Shown here: positions 33,179 through 40,403 of the stretch, one piece after another
Layout of the letters: each line of letters opens with the position of its first letter
How positions within the stretch are numbered: position 1 is the stretch's first letter
Origin: Paenibacillus camerounensis
GTDB lineage: Bacteria; Bacillota; Bacilli; Paenibacillales; Paenibacillaceae
Reading direction: 5' to 3'
DNA: 40,403 bases
Assembly (NCBI RefSeq): GCF_000723885.1
Contig: NZ_CCDG010000087.1
Coordinates: 1-40,403 of the forward strand
Program-made: the position numbers and the translations under genes
The notes under the pieces: model-generated
Database searches by the model: none
What the model was told of the DNA's origin: nothing
The model's input: only the letters and a program-made list of their open reading frames with translations

Positions 33179-33434
33179 CTACAGTTTCTTGTAATAAAGC
33201 ACCGTTGTGTCGAGTCCGCCCTCTGCAGAGATAACAAAGTCGGGGATTCTGCCTGCCTCTATGTATCCGCGTGACTGATAGAGCAGGTTGGAGGGATCGC
33301 CTTCCCGCGTATCGAGGATAATCAGGGTCCGGCCATGTGCAGCCGCGGCCTGCTCAGCTGCAGTGATCAGCAGACCTGCAATGCCTTTGCGGCGTTAAGC
33401 CGTCCAAGGGAATAACAGAAATCTGTTCATTCAT
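33179..33434 (-). pseudogene. GNAT acetyltransferase remnant with internal deletion and frameshift
   Basis: The start is intact: AAAGGA lies 8 bases before an ATG at 33434 reading MNEQISVIPLDGL. After about 14 codons the sequence jumps into the acetyl-CoA-binding region in a different frame. That frame reads RRKGIAGLLITAAEQ, then LIILDTREGDPSNLLYQSRGY and GLDTTVLYYKKL before a stop at 33179, and is typical of the C-terminal half of GNAT enzymes. In that frame a TAA stands directly before RRKG. A normal member would be about 165 residues, so some 80 codons are missing. It cannot make a working enzyme. Confidence 0.82.
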
Positions 33435-33676
33435 GGGATAAGTCCTTTCTGATACTGGATATGGTGCTGGATTTATTTTGAATTTTATATAAGCTTTATT
33501 ATACATGTGTCATTAATGTTAACAAACAAAAAATATTCACCGGTAAACCTATGATATATCAATGTCAGTTATAAAGGCAGTTCTGACGGGGGGTTTCACT
33601 GCTCGACCGTTCAGCTGAAAGGGGGATGCTGGAGATTTACAGTGATTTTTCCCATGCAGGGTCTGGACTTATCCCT

Positions 33677-33682
33677 TATAAT
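33677..33682 (+). promoter_or_regulatory. Candidate -10 element of the two-component operon
   Basis: A perfect TATAAT 36 bases before the histidine kinase start codon. No good -35 is seen at 16 to 18 bases upstream. The rest of the gap from 33435 is AT-rich and shows no gene. Confidence 0.35.
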
Positions 33683-33717
33683 AAATGAAATTTAAAGCCT
33701 TCTGAGGGGGATGGAGA

Positions 33718-35553
33718 ATGCGGCGGTGGAATAATCTCACTTATCAGAGCAAGCTGATGCTCGCCTTCTTCCTGTTAGGTATTATACCGTCAATGGTGAT
33801 TGGCACGATGGCTTATTTCAAATCGGTCGGGACATTGGAAGCGCGGGTAAATGAAGATTTGGGTGTTATCGCCGGACAGCTGAATGAAGCGATCCGGCGG
33901 CAGGTTGAGGATGTGGACCGGTTCAGCACCTTCCCTTATTTTACACCGGAAATTTTTCAGATTCTGAATCAGCCGTATGTGCCGCGTGACCAGTGGAGCT
34001 ATCAGGAGATTGAGAGCCAGCAGCAGTTTGCCAAGCTTCTTGTCACATATCCTTCGATCTTTTCTACGATTCAGGGTCTCGTCTTCTACAGCAGCACGGG
34101 TAACACTTACGGGTACAGGGTCAGCGACAGGTCTTCCATCAATGAGGCAGTCAGTCCGGAGAATGAAGAGTGGTACCGGGAGACGCTGAGCCGTGACGGA
34201 GGAATCGCCATATCCGGATTGCGGCTGGAAAAGCAGTTCAACAGCGCCCCTTTTCAGACGATTACGGCTTCACGCGTACTGCTGAATGATGATTTTACGC
34301 CTGCGGGTGTGGTGGCGGTGGATATCCGGCCGGATTTTATGGACAAGATCGTCCGTTCCTTTCAGCTGAAAAGCATGCATGTGATGGTGGCTGATGAAAA
34401 AGGGGAGCTGATCTACTCGACTAAGTCCGCCGACAATCAGCGGTTCCTCAGTGCTGCCGCCGGACAGGCGGCGCAAAATGGTGCGGTGCGCGGCATGATT
34501 ACCGTGCCTGCGCTAGGGGACGGATTGGATGCGGCGACCGGCGTATACGCCTACAGCGAGTATCTCGGCTGGACCAGCTATTTGCTGATTGACCGCGGCG
34601 AGCTGCTGGGCGATGCCAATGTTATCCGGAACTTTACGATTGTGCTGGTGCTGATAATTACTGTGCTTGCGGGGTTGCTGTCGCTGCTGCTGGCCAGGGG
34701 GCTGGCGAAGCCGATCCGCAGCCTGATCTCCTCTATGCGTGATGTGGAACGCGGGCTGTTCGTGGCTCCGGCTGCTCCGCCCATGCGGGGCGAGATCGGC
34801 CAGCTTCATCTCAGCTACGTAACCATGGTGAAACGGCTGGGGATGCTGATCGAGTCGATCGAAGAGAAGGAGCGGCAAAAAAGAGAAGCAGAGCTGTACG
34901 CACTCCGGGCGCGGATTACGCCGCATTTTCTGTTCAACACGATTAACTCCATCCGTATGCTTGCTGTGCTGCAGCAGTCCGAAGGAATAGCCCGCCTGCT
35001 TCAGTCACTGAACAAGCTGCTGCAGGCCAATATGAAGCTGGACAGTGAACAGGTTTCGCTGGAGGCAGAGCTTGAGCTGCTGCGGCATTATATGCGGCTT
35101 ATGGAGCTTCGGTATACGAACCGTTTTGAGGTGGAATGGAAGGTGGACGAGGACCTGCTTGGAGCGAAGGTGCCGCCGATGATTCTGCAGCCGCTGGCGG
35201 AGAATGCGATTTTTCACGGGTCTCTGCACAGCGGCGGCGGAATGCTGCAGATTGAGGTCGGAGCTGAAGTGAATCCGGAGGGGACGGAGCTGCTGATCTG
35301 GATCAGTGACAACGGGCAAGGCATTGAGCCGGAAACGCTGGATATGCTGAACGGCGGGGGAGTACCGCCATCGTCCGGCAGATCCGGTGACAGCATCGGC
35401 ATCTCCAATGTGCGCGACCGTATCCGGCTCCGCTACGGTGAGCCGTACACGCTGAAGCTTACGAGCACACCTGGAGCAGGAACGAGGGCGGAGCTGCATC
35501 TGCCGTACCTGGCGGAGAACGGGCAGAACAATCTAAGCAGATTGGGGGAGTGA
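33718..35553 (+). CDS. Sensor histidine kinase (YesM-like)
   Basis: A 611-residue membrane kinase. A first helix (about 12-32) and a second (about 300-325) enclose a large extracellular dCache-like sensor. A HAMP-like region follows, then the His_kinase domain with the phospho-accepting segment ITPHFLFNTINSIRM (about 400-415, His near 403), and an HATPase domain with LAENAIFHG and ISDNGQGIEP, ending with GISNVRDRIRLRYG. It probably senses an extracellular sugar, perhaps with a binding protein, and signals to the regulator encoded next. The coding end is close to the next start, so the two are coupled. GAGGGGGATGGAG precedes the ATG. Confidence 0.94.
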   Translation: MRRWNNLTYQSKLMLAFFLLGIIPSMVIGTMAYFKSVGTLEARVNEDLGVIAGQLNEAIRRQVEDVDRFSTFPYFTPEIFQILNQPYVPRDQWSYQEIESQQQFAKLLVTYPSIFSTIQGLVFYSSTGNTYGYRVSDRSSINEAVSPENEEWYRETLSRDGGIAISGLRLEKQFNSAPFQTITASRVLLNDDFTPAGVVAVDIRPDFMDKIVRSFQLKSMHVMVADEKGELIYSTKSADNQRFLSAAAGQAAQNGAVRGMITVPALGDGLDAATGVYAYSEYLGWTSYLLIDRGELLGDANVIRNFTIVLVLIITVLAGLLSLLLARGLAKPIRSLISSMRDVERGLFVAPAAPPMRGEIGQLHLSYVTMVKRLGMLIESIEEKERQKREAELYALRARITPHFLFNTINSIRMLAVLQQSEGIARLLQSLNKLLQANMKLDSEQVSLEAELELLRHYMRLMELRYTNRFEVEWKVDEDLLGAKVPPMILQPLAENAIFHGSLHSGGGMLQIEVGAEVNPEGTELLIWISDNGQGIEPETLDMLNGGGVPPSSGRSGDSIGISNVRDRIRLRYGEPYTLKLTSTPGAGTRAELHLPYLAENGQNNLSRLGE

Positions 35554-35555
35554 CA

Positions 35556-36740
35556 ATGAGGTGGAATTTGCTTGTGGTGGAGGATGAGACCATAGTCCGG
35601 CTGGGTCTTAGATATATGCTGAACTGGGATGAGCTGGAGATCGTCTGGAAGGCAGAGGCCTCGAACGGCCTTGAAGCGCTCAAGGTGCTTGCGGAGGAGG
35701 AGATCCATATCGTAATGACCGATATCCGCATGCCGGGTATGGACGGCCTTGAGCTGGCGCGCCGGATTAAAGAGCAGTACGGCAGGGTGCAGATTATTTT
35801 TTTCAGCAGCTTTGAGGATTTCCCTTATGTCAAAGAAGCTGTACGGATCGGAGTCGTCGATTATCTGCATAAGCCGACGATGGCGGAGAAGGAGATTGCG
35901 GCTGCCCTGCGCAAAGCGGCGGCGACGCTGGAGGAGCTGCACCAGCAGGAGCAGCCGCAGGGCTATACAGACAAAGACCGTGAGAGTCTGCTGCTGGAGC
36001 TGCTTACAGCAGGCGAGCAACCGGCTGATTGCGCCCGGAGATGGCAGCAGCCCCAGCTAGATCAGCGTTACAGCAGGGGCTGGCAGCTGGCTGTGCTGCG
36101 TATGGCTGAGGGGAATACGGCAGAACCGGCCGGCCTGGCCCGATTTATGTCCTTCCGTTATTACCTGGAAGAATACATCTCCCGTGAATGGGGCGGCCAG
36201 CTGCTTAACGTGGAAGACAGGGAGCTGGTCTGGCTGCTGCCGCTGGATGCAGAGCAGGCGGATGCCGGGGCGATGCGCAAGGATCTGGAGCAGCTCCATC
36301 AGGGACTGGATAAAATGCTCGGCATCCGCCTCGCCTACACCTGGAGCGGGATTCACCGGACAGCGCGTGAGCTGCCGGAAGCGTACAGGGCTGCTGCCGC
36401 GCAGGAACCTGAAACCGGCGGAAGGCTTAGCGGAGTAATCCGGCTGGCGACGGCTTTTATTGATGAGCATCTGCTGGAGGATCTTACGCTTGCCCGTACG
36501 GCGGAACAGATACACGTGAGTGTCAGTCACCTGAGCCGCCTGTTTCTGAAGGAGACCGGACAGCATTTCAATGAATATGTAACAGGCAAAAAAATGCTGC
36601 TGGCCCGCAGGCTGCTGCGTGAGAGCAACGACAAGGTGTACGAGGTGGCGGAAAAGCTGGGTTATGCGAATCCGCATTATTTCAGTAAATTATTCAAAGA
36701 TGACACAGGGTTGACACCGCTGGAGTTCCGCAACCAGTAA
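35556..36740 (+). CDS. Response regulator with AraC-type DNA-binding domain (YesN-like)
   Basis: A 394-residue regulator. Residues 1 to about 125 are a receiver domain, with acidic Asp10/Glu11, the phosphorylated Asp56 in VMTDIRMPGMDG, and Lys in DYLHKPTM. A poorly conserved middle part follows. The last 100 residues hold two helix-turn-helix motifs (ARTAEQIHVSVSHLSRLF, VAEKLGYANPHYFSKLFK). It likely activates the importer genes 200 bases downstream. The ATG at 35556 is preferred over the GTG at 35550 because GGGGGAG lies 5 bases before it, whereas it abuts the GTG. Confidence 0.93.
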   Translation: MRWNLLVVEDETIVRLGLRYMLNWDELEIVWKAEASNGLEALKVLAEEEIHIVMTDIRMPGMDGLELARRIKEQYGRVQIIFFSSFEDFPYVKEAVRIGVVDYLHKPTMAEKEIAAALRKAAATLEELHQQEQPQGYTDKDRESLLLELLTAGEQPADCARRWQQPQLDQRYSRGWQLAVLRMAEGNTAEPAGLARFMSFRYYLEEYISREWGGQLLNVEDRELVWLLPLDAEQADAGAMRKDLEQLHQGLDKMLGIRLAYTWSGIHRTARELPEAYRAAAAQEPETGGRLSGVIRLATAFIDEHLLEDLTLARTAEQIHVSVSHLSRLFLKETGQHFNEYVTGKKMLLARRLLRESNDKVYEVAEKLGYANPHYFSKLFKDDTGLTPLEFRNQ

Positions 36741-36865
36741 CCGCTGAACAACGGATAGCAAATCTATGCGTTAAAAAGCAATTTTCATCTATTTTTCCGC
36801 CGGATTTAGCCCGGAGAGCATCCGAATCCTATAAAGTAAGCAATTAATAGCTATAAAGCAGCAAA

Positions 36866-36894
36866 TTGGCACGGTATTTAACCTGACGCATAAA
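36866..36894 (+). promoter_or_regulatory. Candidate sigma-A promoter of the second importer operon
   Basis: -35 TTGGCA (5 of 6) and -10 CATAAA (4 of 6) are exactly 17 bases apart, about 50 bases before the binding protein start codon. Its position in the 200-base gap suggests the importer has its own transcription unit, separate from the two-component genes. Confidence 0.45.
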
Positions 36895-36942
36895 CGGTAA
36901 TATTGGCTTAAGAAATTTACTTTATGTCAGGGAGGCTAACAT

Positions 36943-38235
36943 ATGAGTAGAAAAAAAGGGTTCTGGCGGTCATCGGTATGGAGTCTCAGTCTATTGGCCG
37001 TACTTGCCGGCTGCGGCAGCAATGCTGCATCGGACAGCAACGGCGCGGCAGGGGGAACGGCAACTAATGCCGCAGGCAGCGATTCCGAGAAAGAGCCGGT
37101 TGTGCTGAAGCTGACAACCTGGAACCCGATCAGCCAGACGGTTGTTGATAAATTCCAGGAGAAATATCCTTACATCACGATTGAGCACGACAAGGTATAT
37201 GACCAATTCCGCGAGATCATCCGTACCCGGATTGTCTCAAAGTCCGATATGGATATGCTCTGGCTGTTCCCTAACCAGGTAGCCGAGTTCTCCAAAGAAG
37301 ATGTTCTGATGGATATTACAGGCAGCCCTTGGCTGGATAATTATCTGGAAGCAGCAGTGAAGCTCGGCACGGTGGACGGAAAAACCTACGGGGTTCCGTA
37401 CAACAGCCAGCCAATTGTAATGTTCTATAATAAAACACTGTTCGGTGAGCTGGGCCTTGAAATTCCGCAGACCTGGGATGAACTGCTCGCGGTAAGTGAA
37501 CAGATTAAGGGCAGCGGTACCGCACCAATGGTTATCGGCAGCAAGGACGGCTGGGCTACCCAGTTCATCACTACCGCCCAATTCGGCTTATACCAGCACG
37601 ATAATCCGGATGTGTTCGCACAAGTGGCCAGCGGGGAAAAGAAGTGGACCGATCCGGAGTTCAGCACTTATTTTGACGGGATGAAGGAGCTGGCGGATAA
37701 AGGCTATCTGCTGGAGAACTCCGTCGGGCTAAGCTATGACCAGGTAGCTCAGGTGTTCAAGGAAGGCAAGGCGGCAATGTGGCCGATGGGCGAATGGGGC
37801 TACAGCGAGAACTTTGATGCTGACTTCTCCGCCTTTGAGCTGGGTGCGTTCCCGATTCCGGTTAACCGCGGCGATCAGCCGCTCGTAACGAGTCTGGTAT
37901 CTGACAATCTGCTGGTCGGCGTATCCTGGAGTAAGCATCAGGAGGAGATCAAGCTGTTCATGGAATTTGTAGCTGACCCGGAAATCGCCAAAATCTGGTC
38001 CGATGAAACGAAGCAGGCTGTAACTGTCAAGGGAGGCACCTCCGAAACCTACAGCCCGCTTGCATCATCGCTGCAGCCGCTGGTGGATGCGAGTGAAGCG
38101 CAGATTTTCCCGAGCATGACCTCATCCATCGAGCCGGTAATGTTCCCGATCTTCCAGCAGATTCTGCTGAAGCAGGATGTGGATACGTCCAAGCTGCTGG
38201 AGCAGCTGCAGGCTGCACAGAATAAGGATATCTAG
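36943..38235 (+). CDS. ABC transporter sugar-binding lipoprotein (CUT1 type), second system
   Basis: A 430-residue extracellular solute-binding protein of family 1. Its lipoprotein signal has lipobox LAGC (Cys24), followed by a short Gly/Ala/Asn-rich linker. The mature part has LKLTTWNPISQTVVDKF, KTYGVPYNSQPIVMFYNKTLF, GKAAMWPMGEWGYS and a C-terminal helix pair. GGGAGG lies 7 bases before the ATG. It differs clearly from the binding protein at 22809, so it is not a recent duplicate and probably serves another sugar. Confidence 0.94.
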   Translation: MSRKKGFWRSSVWSLSLLAVLAGCGSNAASDSNGAAGGTATNAAGSDSEKEPVVLKLTTWNPISQTVVDKFQEKYPYITIEHDKVYDQFREIIRTRIVSKSDMDMLWLFPNQVAEFSKEDVLMDITGSPWLDNYLEAAVKLGTVDGKTYGVPYNSQPIVMFYNKTLFGELGLEIPQTWDELLAVSEQIKGSGTAPMVIGSKDGWATQFITTAQFGLYQHDNPDVFAQVASGEKKWTDPEFSTYFDGMKELADKGYLLENSVGLSYDQVAQVFKEGKAAMWPMGEWGYSENFDADFSAFELGAFPIPVNRGDQPLVTSLVSDNLLVGVSWSKHQEEIKLFMEFVADPEIAKIWSDETKQAVTVKGGTSETYSPLASSLQPLVDASEAQIFPSMTSSIEPVMFPIFQQILLKQDVDTSKLLEQLQAAQNKDI

Positions 38236-38278
38236 AGTCTTTTAGACAACTGAAATCAACACACAAACAGAAAAGAAT

Positions 38279-38333
38279 AGGCGAAGGCTCAGAACAAGGA
38301 CGACTCTGTCTTTCGCCTGCTTTTCTTTTTTTT
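38279..38333 (+). terminator. Leaky terminator between binding protein and permease genes
   Basis: AGGCGAAG (38279-38286) pairs with CTTTCGCCT (38310-38318), with inner CAGA/TCTG, followed by a T-rich tract GCTTTTCTTTTTTTT. It lies 44 bases after the binding protein stop and 33 before the permease start, so it probably reduces, rather than ends, transcription into the permeases. Confidence 0.8.
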
Positions 38334-38365
38334 ACCCATTTTGGGGTAAGAAACGGAGGCGCAAC

Positions 38366-39247
38366 ATGAAATTCATGAATTTCCGCAACTATATAATGTT
38401 CATTCTGCCGGCGCTTCTCATCTATCTGCTGTTTTTTGCCGGACCGATCTTCAGCGGCTTGTATTACGGATTCACGGACTGGAACGGCTTTTCCTTTAAG
38501 GCGGATTGGGTGGGGCTGGAGAACTTCCGCGAGGCTTTCCGTGATCCGCTGCTGCTCACCGCGCTGAAAAATATGCTCATTCTCTCAGTCGTCGTTATCG
38601 TGCTGCAGCACAGCTTTTCGATTCTGCTGGCCGTGCTGCTTGACCAGAAGCTTAAAGGGATTGTCTGGATGCGGGCGGTTATTTTCTTCCCGGTCATTCT
38701 GAACACCGTCGTAATCGGGTATGTGTGGAGCTACATGTACGCGCCGATGGTCGGGTTTCTGCCGAAGTTTTTTGACGCAATCGGTTTACACGGACTGGCT
38801 GCGCTGGACTGGCTGGGTGACCCTTCCTTAGCGATTTATGCCATTGCGCTCGTCATGGTCTGGCAGTACACAGGCTACTCGATGATGATCTATCTGGCGG
38901 GCCTGCAATCCGTTTCGGGTGAAATCTATGAGGCTGCGAGCATTGACGGTGCCGGGCCGTGGAACAAATTCTGGCGGGTCACCCTGCCGCTGCTGATTCC
39001 CTCCGTTATTGTGAACACCGTGCTGTCGGTCATCGGCTGCATGAAAATGTTCGAGCATGTGTTCATCATGACCCAGGGCGGACCGGCCAACTCGACCCAG
39101 ACCTTCGGTATTATGATCTACCAGTATGCCTTCAAAACCTCGCAAATGGGCTACGGCACCGCGATGGCAATGATTCTGTCTGTAATGATTCTGGCTGTGA
39201 CCTATGTACAGATTAAACTGCTCAGCCGTATGGAGGTGGCGAATTGA
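38366..39247 (+). CDS. ABC sugar transporter permease (MalF/UgpA type), second system
   Basis: A 293-residue permease with six predicted helices, the first at about 10-30 (YIMFILPALLIYLLFFAGP). The EAA loop reads EIYEAASIDGAGPWNKFWRV. The conserved late segment MTQGGPANSTQTFGIMIY is present. GGAGG lies 6 bases before the ATG. Its stop overlaps the TTG start of the next gene by 4 bases. Confidence 0.94.
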   Translation: MKFMNFRNYIMFILPALLIYLLFFAGPIFSGLYYGFTDWNGFSFKADWVGLENFREAFRDPLLLTALKNMLILSVVVIVLQHSFSILLAVLLDQKLKGIVWMRAVIFFPVILNTVVIGYVWSYMYAPMVGFLPKFFDAIGLHGLAALDWLGDPSLAIYAIALVMVWQYTGYSMMIYLAGLQSVSGEIYEAASIDGAGPWNKFWRVTLPLLIPSVIVNTVLSVIGCMKMFEHVFIMTQGGPANSTQTFGIMIYQYAFKTSQMGYGTAMAMILSVMILAVTYVQIKLLSRMEVAN

Positions 39248-40062
39248 CAACAACCCTGCAAAAGACCTCAATATATACCGTGCTCATTATCGCCCTGATT
39301 ATCGTGCTGGTGCCGATGGCTGTGATGGTCTCCGTCTCGCTTCAGACCCCATCGACGGTTAATCCGCTTAGTCTGCCTAAAGATCCGCAGTGGAGCAATT
39401 ATTCGGAGGCCTTCAAGACCGGGAATCTGCTGCCCTACTTCGGTAACAGTATTCTCGTACTGGTTATGACCACCGCCGCTGCTATCGGCGTTTCGGTACT
39501 GGCCGCTTACGGCCTGCACCACGGCAAACGCTACAAATCGGATGCCATGTCAACTTTTTTCCTGATGGGCCTCATTCTGCCGGCTTTCTCCGGTACGATT
39601 CCGGCATTTCTGGTGCTGCGCCAGGTGAATCTGCTCAATACGCATATCGGGCTGTCCCTGATCCAGATTGCTTCGGGGCTGGCCCTGCCGATCTTCCTGT
39701 ATGTGAATTTCTTCAAAACCGTTCCGGCCGAGATTGAAGAGGCGGCGCTGGTGGACGGCTGCGGGCCTTGGCGGACATTTGTGCAGATTATTTTTCCGCT
39801 GACCCTGCCGATTACGGCTACCTGCGTGATTGTGGTGGCGATCAACTCATGGAACGACTTCTTCAACCCGCTGGTCTACCTGTCCTCGCCGGAAATGCGT
39901 ACGCTGCCCGTCGGCCTGATGGCCTTCAAAAGCCAATACAACACCAACTGGCCGCAGATGTTCGCCGGTGCCGCGCTGGTGGCGCTGCCGATCATCCTCC
40001 TGTACCTGTTCGTACAGCGGTTTATTATTAAAGGCCTGGTGGGCGGTGCGGTTAAGGGATAG
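39244..40062 (+). CDS. ABC sugar transporter permease (MalG/UgpE type), second system
   Basis: A 272-residue partner permease with six predicted helices. The EAA loop has EIEEAALVDGCGPWRTFVQI, with a Cys where Ala is usual. The C-terminal QRFIIKGLVGGAVKG is typical. It starts with TTG at 39244, overlapping the previous stop by 4 bases, with GGAGGTGG about 7 bases upstream. No ATPase follows; the sequence after 40062 is repetitive and noncoding. Confidence 0.93.
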   Translation: MTTTLQKTSIYTVLIIALIIVLVPMAVMVSVSLQTPSTVNPLSLPKDPQWSNYSEAFKTGNLLPYFGNSILVLVMTTAAAIGVSVLAAYGLHHGKRYKSDAMSTFFLMGLILPAFSGTIPAFLVLRQVNLLNTHIGLSLIQIASGLALPIFLYVNFFKTVPAEIEEAALVDGCGPWRTFVQIIFPLTLPITATCVIVVAINSWNDFFNPLVYLSSPEMRTLPVGLMAFKSQYNTNWPQMFAGAALVALPIILLYLFVQRFIIKGLVGGAVKG

Positions 40063-40119
40063 AGGGTGAAGAGAGGCTGGAGCGGGCAGGTTAGCTGTTC
40101 GGATGAACTGGAGTTGTGC

Positions 40120-40403
40120 GGGAGGCTGGGAGGATTGGCGGGAATGGCAGGTGTATCGGGATTGGCGGGAATGGCGGGAATGGTAGATACGGCGGTAATA
40201 GCAGATACGGCGTTAATGCAGATATGTCGGATACGGCGGTAATGACAGATACGGCGTTAATGCAGATATGTCGGTAACGGTAGATGTAGCGGATATGGCG
40301 GAAATGGCAGATATGTCGATAATGGCGGAAATATGTTGGATATATCTGTAATGGCAGATGTAGCGCATAAAGCAGATATGACGGAAATTCCGTAATGCCG
40401 GGC
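40120..40403 (+). repeat. Degenerate short-unit repeat region with a 44-bp tandem duplication
   Basis: The stretch consists of drifting copies of GGCGGGAATG, then of GATACGGCGGTAAT and GCAGATATGTCGG-type units. Within it, 40186-40229 and 40230-40273 are near-identical 44-base units, each starting GATACGGCGGTAAT. No frame with a start runs through it. It continues to the end of the window. I see no clear terminator between 40062 and here. Confidence 0.8.

Noticed and set aside
36867..36882. A sigma-54 promoter (TGGCAC followed by TTAAC)
   Set aside because: The -12 part lacks the required GC; the same bases give a better sigma-A -35 with a correctly spaced -10.

Overview
The window looks like chromosomal DNA of a Paenibacillus-type Firmicute. 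The evidence is strong GGAGG-type ribosome binding sites, GTG and TTG starts, YesM/YesN-type two-component genes, AraC regulators beside CUT1 sugar importers without their own ATPase, a giant SLH-anchored surface protein, a Feo system with FeoB split in two, and a moderately high GC content. This assignment is inference; there is no rRNA or tRNA to confirm it, and I see no phage, insertion sequence or CRISPR array.

Layout. (1) 17-6037, minus strand: a tightly coupled operon of the five-gene STM4011-STM4015 cassette (LRR protein, ATP-grasp protein, alkaline-phosphatase-fold hydrolase, HemN-like radical SAM enzyme, second radical SAM enzyme), followed with a 4-base overlap by an APS kinase carrying an unusual 74-residue N-terminal extension. 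(2) 6208-8577, minus strand: feoA, the FeoB G domain and the FeoB membrane domain as three overlapping genes for ferrous iron uptake. (3) 8578-15607: a 59-bp tandem repeat, an SRPBCC protein, a frameshifted small gene, a secreted phosphodiester glycosidase-like protein, a histidine phosphatase, a GGDEF protein, a glycerophosphodiesterase, a Nudix hydrolase and an uncharacterised membrane protein. (4) 15978-20559, plus strand: a sugar catabolism block (YhcH/DUF386 protein, AraC regulator, Gfo/Idh/MocA oxidoreductase, ThuA protein, sugar isomerase/epimerase-type TIM barrel). (5) 21262-33108: an AraC regulator divergent from an operon made of a sugar-binding lipoprotein, two permeases and a 2324-residue SLH protein with DUF5695-like, Ig-like and F5/8C modules. 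(6) 33179-33434: a broken GNAT gene. (7) 33718-40062: a YesM/YesN-type pair followed by a second sugar-binding lipoprotein and two permeases. The last 340 bases are repetitive and noncoding.

How the genes fit together. Regions 4 to 7 form a carbohydrate-scavenging neighbourhood: a cell-wall-anchored, carbohydrate-binding and probably polysaccharide-active surface protein, two importers (both needing an ATPase encoded elsewhere), local sensing by a two-component system and AraC proteins, and a cytosolic oxidation/isomerisation module of the keto-sugar type.

The most unusual signal is noncoding. A 187-bp element occurs three times (9125-9311, 15629-15815, 20781-20967). Each copy has four 23-bp imperfect palindromes at exactly the same offsets (0, 51, 113, 164), giving a mirror-symmetric layout of 23-28-23-39-23-28-23. 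The third copy uses different palindrome arms and loops but keeps the geometry to the base. I do not recognise this element from any described family.
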